Shown: positions 17,101 through 26,103 of the stretch, in pieces
Position numbering within the stretch: position 1 is the first letter of the stretch
Layout: each line of letters opens with the position of its first letter
DNA from: Chloroflexota bacterium
Lineage (GTDB): Bacteria > Chloroflexota > Anaerolineae > Aggregatilineales > Phototrophicaceae
Assembly: GCA_026708115.1 (NCBI GenBank)
Contig: JAPOVL010000019.1
Span: 1-64,000, forward strand
Length of the DNA: 64,000 nucleotides
Reading direction: 5' to 3'
Position numbers and translations under genes: made by a program
Notes under the pieces: generated by a model
Databases searched by the model: none
Told to the model about the DNA's origin: nothing
What the model saw: the letters and a program-made list of their open reading frames with translations, nothing else

Positions 17101-20027
17101 ACGCGGTACCGACTGCTTTGACGTTTCCGCGGGCTGACTATGAGACTCAAACGGCGGGCGGTACCTGGTCGGAGCGCTTTTTCAGCGACAGTATCGCGAA
17201 CAGCAACCAAGCGCTGGGAACACTGTTCTGGTATATCGCGCTCCTTCTCGTCGGCTTCGTCACTTTTCCAATCGTTTTCGCTCTATTCCCCAGCCTGGCG
17301 GACGGAGGCTACGGCATTAGCAAACTTGCCGGCTTGTTAATTGTCGCCTGGTTTGCCTGGGCTGCTTCGACGCTGAAAATCCCGCTGTGGTCGCAAGCCG
17401 GCCTCCTGGCGCTGCTGGCGTTTCTCGCGCTGTTTAGCGCGAACATGGCCTATCGCAAGCGATTGAGCCTGATGCAGTTTCTGCGCGCCAACTGGCGGCG
17501 TTTGGCCTGGATGGAATTGCTGGCAATCCTGGCCTTCGTATTGATGGTTGCCATTCGGCTGACGAATCCGGATCTCTGGCACCCCTACAAAGGCGGCGAA
17601 AAGCCCATGGATTTCGCCTATTTGAACGGTGTTTTGCGCAGTACGACCTTTCCGCCGATTGACCCGTGGTTTGCTGGGGGATTTATTAACTACTATTACT
17701 TTGGATATGTCTTGGTTGGCGTGCCGTCCCTGCTGCTGGGAATCGTCCCCTCTTTCGCCTACAACTTGATGATCCCTACGATATTCTCTCTGACCGGGGC
17801 GGGCGCGTTTTCCGCCGCGTTCAATATCCTTTCACGCTGGAAAATGCGTCTGGGGAATAATGAAGGATCTAACGGCAAAGGGACAAGGCGGCTGGGAAGT
17901 CCCTGGACGGCAGGCATCCTGGCGATGTTGATGTGCATCCTCTTGGGCAACCTGGATACAGTGCGCGTCGCTGGCAACGGCATTGCGGAATTGGGCGGCT
18001 ACCGAAAACCGGAGGGTCTCGAGTCGTTCCTGGTCGACGAATACCGCGAAATTCACGGTCAAGCGCCTGGCGGAGACATGCGCGCTCAACTGAGAGAGCA
18101 AGCATCTCACTCTGGCCTGATCGACAATGTTCGATACGAGATCAATGCTTCACTATCACTGGTAGGCGGGCTTGCGCGAGGGGTCGGTTTGGCGATCAGC
18201 GGAGAATCCATACCCATGGGGCATGACCGCTGGTATTGGGGCCCCTCTCGCGTATTGGCCGAAACGCCCGGTGTGCGCGGAAACGCAATTACAGAGATGC
18301 CGTTCTTTACTTTTTTGTACGGCGACTTGCACGCCCACATGATCAATATGCCGCTCATTCTGATGACCGTGGCCTTTGTTTTCAACGAGCTGATGCAAGT
18401 TGGCAGAGATCGGCGCAACAACTGGGAAAGATTTCTGGCACTGGCACTGGGAGCAATGGTGGTCGGCGTCATGCAGGCAAGCAATACCTGGGATTGGCCC
18501 TCGATGACCCTGCTAGCGACGGCTGGCCTGAGCTATTGCTGGTGGCTGCGCTGGCACGCTTCGTTTCGCGGGGGTATTGATACCCGCTTTTATGCGGCAT
18601 TAGCTATTGCGCTGCTGGTGGCAATCGGCGTTGTCACGCTTCTGCATTCTCAGTACTACTCAGGAACCGGCGCGCCAGCAACAGCCCTGTCCGAAGCGCT
18701 GGCGATCATCAGGCGCGTCTTGCTTGCTTGCATCGCGTTGATTGTGGCCTGGATCGCGATCCGACATATTCTGGTCAGGGCGTCGGCTTTTGATCTGCTT
18801 GGCCGGGTCGGCGGGTTCCTGGCGCTCAACTTCGTATTCGCATTGCCATACACGACCTGGTACGCCTCCAACTATACGAGCCTGACCCTGTGGCAGGGCG
18901 GGAAAACGCCGCTCTGGGCCTACTTCGACATTCACGGTCTATTCCTGTTTCTGGTTGTTTCGCTCTTGATCTGGGAGACCGGGCATTGGATGAGAAGCAC
19001 GCGCGTCGCGGCGCTGCGCGGGCGCGGCGCGCTGATTAGAAACTTGGGACTTGGCACAATCCTGGCACTGCTCCTTTCGCTGGTCATGTTCGTCGCGCAC
19101 TACCAAGTGGCTCTGATTGTCTTACCATTGCTCATTTGGATCGGCATACTGTTCTTCCGCTCCGGTCAATCACGCGCATTGCGATTCGTACTCGTCATGA
19201 TCGGATTGGCGCTTTCCATGACACTGGGCGTAGAGATGGTCGTCATCGGCGGGGATATCGGCCGTCAGAATACAGTGTTCAAGTTTTACATCCAGGTTTG
19301 GCTGCTGATGAGCGTGGCGGGGGGCGTCGCAATGAGTTGCCTGCTGAGTTCTGCCGGTCAATGGCGCAAGGATATGCGCTTATTATGGTTCTTTGCCTGT
19401 ATTGGACTGTTCACGGTCGCCGGCGCGTACCCGATACTGGCGACGCGAGCCAGATCCTTCGACCGAATGGCTCCGCACTTGTCCTTGACTCTCGACGGCC
19501 TTGACTACATGAAAGAAGCCACGCACCGGGAAACCGCGCCGGACAAGAATGAAACAGCGATACTGGACCTCGCCGTCGACCACGCGCTGATTCGCTGGAT
19601 GCAAGAAAACATTGCCGGCTCACCCGTGATCATGGAGGGTCGGCGCTTCCCCAGCGAATATCAGTGGAACGGCCGTATTTCGATAACTACTGGTCTCCCC
19701 TCGGTTCTTGGCTGGAACTGGCACCAGCGACAGCAACGCACCATTGATCCCCTGCCGACCTGGGTTGAACAGCGCGAAAGGAATGTCCGAGCCTTTTATG
19801 ATACCGGTGACATCGACGTCGCTGTGGATATCCTTCATCACTTTGACGTGAAATACATCGTCCGCAGCGGATTGGAAGAGCTTCATTCGACCCCGGAAGG
19901 ACTTGCCAAGTTCGAGCGCATGGTCAGCGAGGGCCTGCTATCGATTGCATTCGCCATCGAGGGTGGCACGATCTATCAAGTTAACGAAGATGCCATTCTG
20001 CGATACCTCGAGGAGCGATTCCGTTGA
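14157..20027 (+). CDS. giant GT-C fusion: GT39-like part + loop domain + DUF2298 (Chlor_Arch_YYY)
   Basis: 1956 residues in four recognisable parts. First is a signal-anchor helix (7-27) and the GT-C acidic motif SHPDERFL (39-46). Second is an additional loop, about 54-168, which resembles one lobe of a family-3 solute-binding protein (a GAVSETF-like turn, then VTVYRQIAQAVEALRASQLDALLIDKG). The GT39-like helices then resume after YFDARCSPLNP and run to about 600. Third is an extracytoplasmic beta-rich domain (about 610-1010). Fourth is a complete DUF2298 domain (about 1020-1956), with the name-giving tyrosines Y1179-1181 in INYYYFGY. The product is probably a polyprenyl-sugar-dependent transferase or its partner. 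The start has an alternative ATG five codons later. The end overlaps the next gene. Confidence 0.85.
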   Translation: MRRQSMRITAITALIMTIILVFAGVLRFTGHNWDDFSYSHPDERFLSILLLPNVGGRNEYTYDESNFPSQSILVRSGQHGLQDVADLSAVFGIRIGAVSETFSAQVASWIERDNHVTVYRQIAQAVEALRASQLDALLIDKGLGSNYAGLSVAATLDSPQLQSLRCRHLYPESNGIGNYFDARCSPLNPHQAGHGFYAYGTFPLLLAHYAGEFVRDATEAGFPLFDWQGGHLVWRGLSALFDLLTIVLIFALGSRIQGRWVGLIAAALYAAAPLAIQKSHYATTNAIAACLVTLALYFAVTVQQRGRLSSYLFFGLACGAAVASRMNLAPLAGIVVLAAFINVAPVFDPSLNRQERMQILAYHFFGLILAGLATFLAFRLLNPYAFMGPDFLGIIPNDRWFENVRAASFGVSGAQDSPPNWQWLSRASYFYPLKDMALWAMGPPLALLAWFGWGWSAYRIARMRKAALNNVLLVVWVGAYFVWLNQLWPMTMRYFLPLYSSLAVLAGWAIVQLIHHARGAERDLLATRVLLSILGILFGAVGIYQLYIGTQGTQDATAITAAAIGAILLLAALLPLPRSSRAIALALFAIGFTAIWGLMVGNVYRGQTTLVQASRYLFKHVPGDFAMRIDGSEELLPLVNVAVANTGYSSANLADNLFKGVTHYREGAARNTVVTAPASGSIATVFAPHLGDPLDDPEPERLEIRVYPEGDNQLLAKAVLEADLARRDHPLGNSYEIPFAVPWQVEAGKRYVFEILAAGGGGDIIGSGSVVLTEGSWDNTVTGTLTCILPDDLALVDRPASGLIRSEDCRGKYAFSALVNSYDQIMSFPVDNRSKYENILHTLEVGDYLTIASNRFYDTEPRNRMRWPLTTHYYEKLFAGELGYELVALFDEPYQLGPWRVSDQHLPIFDSPAWLNEIEGDEAFHVYDHPAVFVFRKSQEYSSAKVKAILSSVSLKQTHELSRDHSSADRLGVIYWTSMETDAVPTALTFPRADYETQTAGGTWSERFFSDSIANSNQALGTLFWYIALLLVGFVTFPIVFALFPSLADGGYGISKLAGLLIVAWFAWAASTLKIPLWSQAGLLALLAFLALFSANMAYRKRLSLMQFLRANWRRLAWMELLAILAFVLMVAIRLTNPDLWHPYKGGEKPMDFAYLNGVLRSTTFPPIDPWFAGGFINYYYFGYVLVGVPSLLLGIVPSFAYNLMIPTIFSLTGAGAFSAAFNILSRWKMRLGNNEGSNGKGTRRLGSPWTAGILAMLMCILLGNLDTVRVAGNGIAELGGYRKPEGLESFLVDEYREIHGQAPGGDMRAQLREQASHSGLIDNVRYEINASLSLVGGLARGVGLAISGESIPMGHDRWYWGPSRVLAETPGVRGNAITEMPFFTFLYGDLHAHMINMPLILMTVAFVFNELMQVGRDRRNNWERFLALALGAMVVGVMQASNTWDWPSMTLLATAGLSYCWWLRWHASFRGGIDTRFYAALAIALLVAIGVVTLLHSQYYSGTGAPATALSEALAIIRRVLLACIALIVAWIAIRHILVRASAFDLLGRVGGFLALNFVFALPYTTWYASNYTSLTLWQGGKTPLWAYFDIHGLFLFLVVSLLIWETGHWMRSTRVAALRGRGALIRNLGLGTILALLLSLVMFVAHYQVALIVLPLLIWIGILFFRSGQSRALRFVLVMIGLALSMTLGVEMVVIGGDIGRQNTVFKFYIQVWLLMSVAGGVAMSCLLSSAGQWRKDMRLLWFFACIGLFTVAGAYPILATRARSFDRMAPHLSLTLDGLDYMKEATHRETAPDKNETAILDLAVDHALIRWMQENIAGSPVIMEGRRFPSEYQWNGRISITTGLPSVLGWNWHQRQQRTIDPLPTWVEQRERNVRAFYDTGDIDVAVDILHHFDVKYIVRSGLEELHSTPEGLAKFERMVSEGLLSIAFAIEGGTIYQVNEDAILRYLEERFR

Positions 20028-22792
20028 CGCTTATCCAGGAGTGGTTGACTCGCGAAGGACACCTGCTCTTTAGCTGGTGGTTGGCTATCGCCTTGGCTGG
20101 CGCCGCGGCTTTTCCGCTCTGCCTTCGTCTCTTGGGAGGCTTGCCCGACAGGGGTTACACGTTGTCGCGCGCGATCGGCATGCTGGCGCTATCCTTCGTC
20201 TACTGGCTTTTGACCAGCTTTGGTCTGCTAGAAAACTCCGCCGGCAGCATCGCGCTGACTTGGGTAGTCATACTCTTCCTGTCACTTACAGTTTATGCGC
20301 AGAAAGGCGACTGGGGCGGCATACGCGCCTGGTGGCAGGAAAATCGCGCCCTCGTGCTGGCGACAGAACTATTGTTTCTGGTCTTGTTTCTCGTTTGGGC
20401 AGTCTATAGAGCGCATCAGAACGCGATTCTGTATACGGAAAAACCCATGGAACTGGCCTTCCTAAGCGCCCTGCAACGCAGCGCGAGTTTCCCGCCGGAC
20501 GATCCCTGGATGGCGGGCTACGCGATCAGCTATTACTACATGGGTTATTTGATCTCCGCCATGCTCTCGATTTTCAGCAATATCGGCAGCACGGTTGGCT
20601 TCAACTTGACGGCTGCGTCTCAGTTTGCCTTGACGGGCGTCTGCGCCTTTGGCGTCGCCTACAATCTGGTGCGCTCCCGCGCTTTCGAGACAGCGACACA
20701 GTTCCGGAATATCGGTGCTTCGCGAGCGAAGGCCATGGCCGTCGGGTTGTTGGCGATGCTCTTCATGACGCTCGTCGGCAATTTCCAGCCGGTGCTCATC
20801 GAGTTTCCCTTTCAGTCGGGATATGCCTCGGAAGCCTACCTGAATTTCTGGGGTACTCAAGATCGCGCGAACTTTGCTGAAGGCGGCTATGCGCGCGATC
20901 CGCAAGCCCCCCTTTTGTCCGACCCCGCTAGCTGGAGCTACTGGTGGTGGTTCCGCGCCAGCCGCGTCCTGACGGACTACAACCTGGACAACTCGCCTGG
21001 GCCGATCCAGCCGATCGACGAATTTCCAGCCTTTAGCTTCTTGCTTGCGGACAATCATCCGCATGTCTTGGCACTGCCTTTTGCCTTGATGACGATCGGC
21101 CTGATGATCAACATCGTCCTGTTGAGAAGACAACCGCGGCTTCCAGAAGCTATCTTGTATGGCATCGTCGTTGGCGGATTGGCTTTCCTCAATACCTGGG
21201 ACGGACCGATCTATTTGTTTGCTTTGGTCGCTGCGGAAGCGCTGCGCCGTCTGATGTTGAATGACCGTGGCAGGCTAACCGCCGCCGACACCGTGGTATT
21301 GTTATTATTCGGACTCCTGTTGGCGGGTATCGCCCTACTCGCCTACTTCCCGTTTTTTATAGGATTTCGATCTCAAGCCGGCGGATTGCTGCCAAACCTG
21401 GTAAATCCGACATCATTCAGACGCTTCTTCATCATGTTCGGTCCGATTCTGCTCATCTTGCCCGGTTTCCTGCTGGTGGAGACCTGGCGGGGCCACCGGT
21501 TTCGGCGTCTAAACTGGCAATTCGGCCGGGCGACCGGCGCTGTTGTTTTCATAGGGCTGCTTCTGCTTCTAATCATTTCCAGCGTGATCGGCGCAGTCTC
21601 ATCCTCGGTGATGCCAGCTGTTGGCCAATTAGTCGCGGCGTCCGGAGGCTGGGGCCAAGTAATTCCTTTATTGATCGGTCGTCGAATCGAATATGGCATG
21701 ACGACGCTGGTCTTGCTCCTGGGCATTGTTTTGGTTCTTGCTCGCCTGTTCCCCAAGAGCCGCGTACGTCAGCATGTTAAGGAGTCCGCGACTCCCAATA
21801 TCACCTATTCACGCGCGACCGCTTGCGCCTTGCTTTTGATCGGCATGGGATTGTGCTTGACGCTCATTCCCGAGTTTGTCTTTCTCAAGGACAATTTTGG
21901 CAGTCGTATTAACACTATATTCAAGTTTTATTATCAGGCCTGGACGGTTTGGAGCGTTGCGACAGCCTATGCGATCTACAGTGTCCTGGATGACGGCGCG
22001 GTGTCGCGGCCGATCAAAGCGCTTCGATTCATTTATGCGCTGCTCGTATTGCTTGCGCTTACGGCAGGTCTCGTCTACAGCGTACTGGGGATTAGGCATC
22101 GCTCCTGGATCGAATCCGGGCGCGGCAGCAGTCAACATCAATATACGCCGCCTGAAAATTGGTCGACGCCAGTCATCCAAGTGACGCTAGGAGAGACCGT
22201 CTATCCCGGGACTGTCTTGTTCACGGACGGCAGCTTGTTTGACGCTACCGAGTCTACTATCATTCGTTCTAGGCACGAGGGGATTGCGCTGATTGACGAG
22301 ATGTCAATTCGGATTGTCAAACCCTTGTCGCTGGACGGCCGCGACGGTTTTATCAATCGTGACGACCTCAACGTCATAAACTGTCTGAGCGAAGTTATCG
22401 GACGTGACGATGCGGTAGTGGCGGAAGCGGTTCTGCGAGCATACAGCGAACACTACGGTAGAGTTGGCGCATTGACAGGCATACCGATTGTCCTCGGTTG
22501 GGAGAACCACGAACGCCAATGGCGAGGATCGACATATTACGACATTGCCGGCAGCCGGCGCCAAGATATGGAGACCCTTTACACTGCCGAGGATATATCC
22601 CAGATAACACATATCATAGACCGTTATCAGATCGGCTATATTCTTTTTGGAATGACCGAAATGTCGCAATATGGAGGCGCAGGTGAGGAAAAGTTTCGCG
22701 ACCACTTCCCAGTCGCATGCGAATCAAATCATTCGCGCATTTACGCTGTTCCGCGTCGCGGCGACCTGCAATCTGATTTCTTTGACGACTAG
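20024..22792 (+). CDS. DUF2298 (Chlor_Arch_YYY) membrane protein
   Basis: 922 residues, a stand-alone paralogue of the C-terminal half of the preceding protein. It shares EKPMELAFLSALQRS, then PPDDPWMAGYAISYYYMGY (Y170-172), the ADNHPHVLALPFAL stretch, the NTIFKFYYQAW motif, and a C-terminal LGWENHERQWRG segment. About 14 hydrophobic helices are followed by a soluble tail of about 200 residues. The family is known from Chloroflexi and Archaea and is placed near GT-C glycosyltransferases; its reaction is not established. Translation starts at TTG within TTGA, overlapping the upstream stop, so the two DUF2298 proteins should be made together in similar amounts and may form a complex. Confidence 0.88.
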   Translation: MTLIQEWLTREGHLLFSWWLAIALAGAAAFPLCLRLLGGLPDRGYTLSRAIGMLALSFVYWLLTSFGLLENSAGSIALTWVVILFLSLTVYAQKGDWGGIRAWWQENRALVLATELLFLVLFLVWAVYRAHQNAILYTEKPMELAFLSALQRSASFPPDDPWMAGYAISYYYMGYLISAMLSIFSNIGSTVGFNLTAASQFALTGVCAFGVAYNLVRSRAFETATQFRNIGASRAKAMAVGLLAMLFMTLVGNFQPVLIEFPFQSGYASEAYLNFWGTQDRANFAEGGYARDPQAPLLSDPASWSYWWWFRASRVLTDYNLDNSPGPIQPIDEFPAFSFLLADNHPHVLALPFALMTIGLMINIVLLRRQPRLPEAILYGIVVGGLAFLNTWDGPIYLFALVAAEALRRLMLNDRGRLTAADTVVLLLFGLLLAGIALLAYFPFFIGFRSQAGGLLPNLVNPTSFRRFFIMFGPILLILPGFLLVETWRGHRFRRLNWQFGRATGAVVFIGLLLLLIISSVIGAVSSSVMPAVGQLVAASGGWGQVIPLLIGRRIEYGMTTLVLLLGIVLVLARLFPKSRVRQHVKESATPNITYSRATACALLLIGMGLCLTLIPEFVFLKDNFGSRINTIFKFYYQAWTVWSVATAYAIYSVLDDGAVSRPIKALRFIYALLVLLALTAGLVYSVLGIRHRSWIESGRGSSQHQYTPPENWSTPVIQVTLGETVYPGTVLFTDGSLFDATESTIIRSRHEGIALIDEMSIRIVKPLSLDGRDGFINRDDLNVINCLSEVIGRDDAVVAEAVLRAYSEHYGRVGALTGIPIVLGWENHERQWRGSTYYDIAGSRRQDMETLYTAEDISQITHIIDRYQIGYILFGMTEMSQYGGAGEEKFRDHFPVACESNHSRIYAVPRRGDLQSDFFDD

Positions 22793-22814
22793 CTGCGCAA
22801 ATCGAAGGTGAGCA

Positions 22815-24815
22815 ATGGCGGTAGAAACACCGGCGGCGGGCAAGAATAACACCTGCGAAGGCATGTCAACTGGCGACCATGCGATACAGCAGCCTGCGGC
22901 GATTTCGATTCGCGCCGAGTGGCTCGCTTACCTGGCGCTGGCGCTGGTTTCGCTTGTCATACGTGTAGCCGCGCTAGGCAGCGTCCCCTTGAATGACTAC
23001 GAGGCGCAACAATCGCTTCACGCCTGGCACACCGTCGAGGACGACGCGCCAGGCAGTTTTGTCACCAGCCAGAATCCCTTAACATATTCGTTTCAGCTCC
23101 TGACGTTTTCGACGTTGGGCGCCTCGGCTTTTTCCGCGCGCATTGCTGTTGCGCTGGCCGGGGTTGCGCTATCCCTTTGCCCTCTGCTCTTTCGCGAGAA
23201 TTTAGGCGCAACACGTGTTTTCATATGGTCACTGCTGTTAACGGTATTGACGGTGCCAGTCGCTGCAGCACGCACAGCAGATGGCACTACGTTCATGATG
23301 TTGTTCACGGTCCTGGCAATCTGGATGATCCGTCGATTCTGGTACTCGCAGGAACTCCCGCATGCTATGGCAGCTATCGCCTTTATCACGTTTATGCTGG
23401 CGCTTTCGGGCCCTTCTGGCATACCGCTGTTTGTGATCCTGCTTGTTTCCGGCTGGCTGGCTGTATGGCGTACTGCCTTGAGCGCGCCGCAGCGGATGGA
23501 CCTTCCAGGCGACGATATCCTGCAATTGTCACTCAAGCGACTGCAAGACTTCCCTTACACGCGAGTCGCGTTTGTGCCGCTGTCTTTAGTATTTCTAGTC
23601 GGCACCATGTTTATGCTAAACCCCGCTGGTTTACAATCAGTGGCCGAGTCTGTCAACGTCTCCTTGACTGGTTTCAGTCAAGGGCGAGACGCAGATGGCA
23701 TGCGTCTAGGGATCATCGCGCTTCTTACGTACGAACCTCTACTCATCGTGTTTGCGCTTGGGGGCGCTTGGTTGATCTGGAAGCATGGCGCAGTCAGCTA
23801 CATCGACAGATTCGCGGCGGCTTGGGTGCTAGTCGCGACAACGGGTTTATTCCTTTATCCCGGGGCGCGCCCGGTCGACGCCATGTGGGTGGTTTTGCCC
23901 TTAAGTTTGCTGGCGAGTTACGGTATTACGCAACTGATGATCAATCGGCGGATGGTTGTGCTTTGGGCGGACCAGAATGACGACGACAGCGACGACGGCC
24001 ACGAACTCTATACGACACGCTATTGGTGGGTAAAGTGGGCGATTTCCTTCGGCGTACTGCTCTTGCTGCTGACTGCCGCTGTGCAATTTCTGCAGGTGGG
24101 GCGGTCGCTTCTCGATGTGCCCGCCGATACCAGCGTGAGTCAACTGTTGGAGCGCCTTTCCGTATCGTCCTATACCCGGTTGGCGCAGGGACTGGGCTTG
24201 TTAGTGATGACCGCCGCGGTCGCTGTAGTTCTTTATTTGCTCCTGGCGAATACTTGGGGTAGCGGCACTTGCCTGCAAGGGATTGGCATAGGCTTCTTTT
24301 GGTTTATGATATTGTCTGGACTTGGGGGGGCGTGGCAAATCGCCGTCGCCAACACGAGCAATCCCGCAGAGTATTGGCATCCCGGCGCAATTAGCGGAGA
24401 TTCGCGGCTGTTGCGGAAAACGCTCTTTGAATTGGCCGAGCGAGATGTCAAGGGCTTCCTGGTTTTGGAAGTAGTGATTGTAACGGACGCCGACGACGTC
24501 GTGGACGACAAGGGCTTGATGGGCTGGCTTGTGCGCGACTTCCCAAATGCGCGCTTCGTGAATTCTGCGGCAATCGCAGCGGGCGAGCCAATCATTATCA
24601 TGGCGCAAGGCGAGGAAGCTCTTGTGGATCTAAAGGGCAATTACGTTGGGCAGAAGTTCTTGTTGCAGCGTTGGACTTCCATTGCGGGGTTAGATCCTTG
24701 GCAATTGCCCTCTTGGTGGTCGCAACGTCGTCTTCGCAGAGACAACACAGAAACGGAAGAATCGGTCATTCTGTGGTTGCGACAAAACGTCTATGACAAT
24801 ATCAAGTCGAATTGA
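22815..24815 (+). CDS. GT-C-like multi-pass membrane protein
   Basis: 666 residues. A 35-residue polar N-terminus precedes a first helix (about 37-56), then PLNDYEAQQSLHAWH (59-73). This acidic loop (Asp61, Glu63) matches the position of the catalytic loop of GT39-like enzymes and of Agl23-like proteins. Around ten further helices follow, with a short acidic loop DQNDDDSDDGHE near 382-393. The C-terminal 150 residues are extracytoplasmic. I place it in the GT-C superfamily by layout only; a specific family cannot be named. It lies 22 bp after the DUF2298 gene with GGTGAG before the ATG and is probably in the same operon. Confidence 0.75.
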   Translation: MAVETPAAGKNNTCEGMSTGDHAIQQPAAISIRAEWLAYLALALVSLVIRVAALGSVPLNDYEAQQSLHAWHTVEDDAPGSFVTSQNPLTYSFQLLTFSTLGASAFSARIAVALAGVALSLCPLLFRENLGATRVFIWSLLLTVLTVPVAAARTADGTTFMMLFTVLAIWMIRRFWYSQELPHAMAAIAFITFMLALSGPSGIPLFVILLVSGWLAVWRTALSAPQRMDLPGDDILQLSLKRLQDFPYTRVAFVPLSLVFLVGTMFMLNPAGLQSVAESVNVSLTGFSQGRDADGMRLGIIALLTYEPLLIVFALGGAWLIWKHGAVSYIDRFAAAWVLVATTGLFLYPGARPVDAMWVVLPLSLLASYGITQLMINRRMVVLWADQNDDDSDDGHELYTTRYWWVKWAISFGVLLLLLTAAVQFLQVGRSLLDVPADTSVSQLLERLSVSSYTRLAQGLGLLVMTAAVAVVLYLLLANTWGSGTCLQGIGIGFFWFMILSGLGGAWQIAVANTSNPAEYWHPGAISGDSRLLRKTLFELAERDVKGFLVLEVVIVTDADDVVDDKGLMGWLVRDFPNARFVNSAAIAAGEPIIIMAQGEEALVDLKGNYVGQKFLLQRWTSIAGLDPWQLPSWWSQRRLRRDNTETEESVILWLRQNVYDNIKSN

Positions 24816-24893
24816 GGCGGACCGTTGTGAGGATGATGGTGGTAAAATGTGTAACAAGAGTTGTGCTTGTTAGCTCACCTCAAGGACAACGAC

Positions 24894-25499
24894 ATGACAG
24901 ATAATCGCCCGGGTGGTCGCGCCGAAATTGATCTGATTGTCGAGCGCGCCCTTAATGGCGATCAAGTTGGCTATGCGGAACTGTATGAACGGTTCGCGGC
25001 CAGCTTGTATCGGCTATGCTACAGCTTGCTTATGAATGAGCAGGATGCCGAAGACATTCTCCAGGAATCATTCCTCTACGCTTTCAAAAATTTGCACCGT
25101 TTCGATTCTGGCAAGGCATCGCTCAAAACCTGGCTCTACACGATCGCCGTCAGCCGCTGCCGCAATACCTATCGACGCAAGCGATTCCTGACCGTGGATA
25201 TTTCACAGTGGTTCGGCTTCGAATTGAAAGCGCCCCCGGCAGACGCGCCGGAGGCGGCCGTCATTCGTCGGGATGCGGCGGAAATCATAGAAAAGGCGCT
25301 CACGGGCTTGTCGCCACGGTTGCGAGAGGCAATCGTATTGCGCTACGGACAAGGGATGACCTATCGTGAGATTTCCGAAGTGATGGGTTGCCCTCAAAAG
25401 ACGGCGGAAAGTCGCGTGCGCCTTGGTCATCAACGGCTGAGGCAGTCCTTGCAACCCGAAGGGCGCGGGTTGCTGGAAGAATTGCTTAAAGTACATTGA
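24894..25499 (+). CDS. ECF-type RNA polymerase sigma factor
   Basis: 201 residues with sigma region 2 (about 20-85: YAELYERFAASLYRLCYSLL, then DAEDILQESFLYAFKNLHRFD) and region 4 (about 135-190: LSPRLREAIVLRYGQGMTYREISEVMGCPQKTAESRVR) joined by a short linker; region 3 is absent, as expected of ECF factors. I choose the ATG at 24894 because AAGGA lies 8 bases upstream; a TTG 11 codons earlier extends the frame without support. It sits between glycosyltransferase-like genes and directly before a small protein with one membrane helix that looks like its anti-sigma factor. It probably controls envelope genes, perhaps this block. Confidence 0.92.
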   Translation: MTDNRPGGRAEIDLIVERALNGDQVGYAELYERFAASLYRLCYSLLMNEQDAEDILQESFLYAFKNLHRFDSGKASLKTWLYTIAVSRCRNTYRRKRFLTVDISQWFGFELKAPPADAPEAAVIRRDAAEIIEKALTGLSPRLREAIVLRYGQGMTYREISEVMGCPQKTAESRVRLGHQRLRQSLQPEGRGLLEELLKVH

Positions 25500-25530
25500 G
25501 GTTTGCGAGACCTGTGGTGTGGCGGAGCAT

Positions 25531-26061
25531 ATGATCAAGTTCAAATACCGCTACTGCAAAGTTCATATGGCGAAATACCTGAGCGGCGACCTCTCCGATG
25601 TTACCAGGAGGCGGATCGCTCGATTTATTGACGAGTCCCAGGACTGTTACGAGGAGTATTTGCGCCAGCGAGAGATAAGTGACCAATTACAGCGAAACTT
25701 GCCAGCTTTTGGCCGCCCGGATTCGCAACGGCTGGACAATATCTGGATGTCCTTGCAAAGCGAGCTTGCCCCTGCAGCGACCGGAGGGCTGCCTAGCCAA
25801 AGTTATCTGGGCAATACGCCAATCGGGCACAGCTTGTTCATGGCATTGCTGGCGGCAATCCTCTTGCTGCCATTGGCGATCGGCTTCCATACATCAGTTA
25901 CTTCCATTGACTTGCCACCGCCTCCTAACTTGGTTGACATCGAGAGAACCCCTGCCACCCGGTCAAATGCGTCGTCTATTGGCGTCTTGTCGACTCAGTC
26001 AAGTTTCTCGAATCAAGTTCCCCTGCTGCAAAACACGCCAGAAGCCAGATTCCTTCAATAG
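25531..26061 (+). CDS. candidate membrane anti-sigma factor with degenerate zinc finger
   Basis: 176 residues from the ATG preceded by GGCGGAG; a GTG four codons earlier is possible. The N-terminal 55 residues (YRYCKVHMAKYLSGDLSDV, then RRRIARFIDESQDCYEEY) follow the outline of the zinc-binding anti-sigma fold: first Cys, a 'YLSGDL' helix start, then a helix leading to a Cys. The H-x3-C-x2-C ligand set is not intact, so zinc binding is doubtful. One membrane helix (about 102-122) is followed by a Ser/Thr/Pro-rich extracytoplasmic tail of about 50 residues. Position 31 bp after the sigma gene supports a regulatory pair. The call rests on context and fold outline. Confidence 0.6.
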   Translation: MIKFKYRYCKVHMAKYLSGDLSDVTRRRIARFIDESQDCYEEYLRQREISDQLQRNLPAFGRPDSQRLDNIWMSLQSELAPAATGGLPSQSYLGNTPIGHSLFMALLAAILLLPLAIGFHTSVTSIDLPPPPNLVDIERTPATRSNASSIGVLSTQSSFSNQVPLLQNTPEARFLQ

Positions 26062-26103
26062 CGATTTCGATAGACAGTCGAGAATCGTGAGGCCCTGCCA
26101 GAC

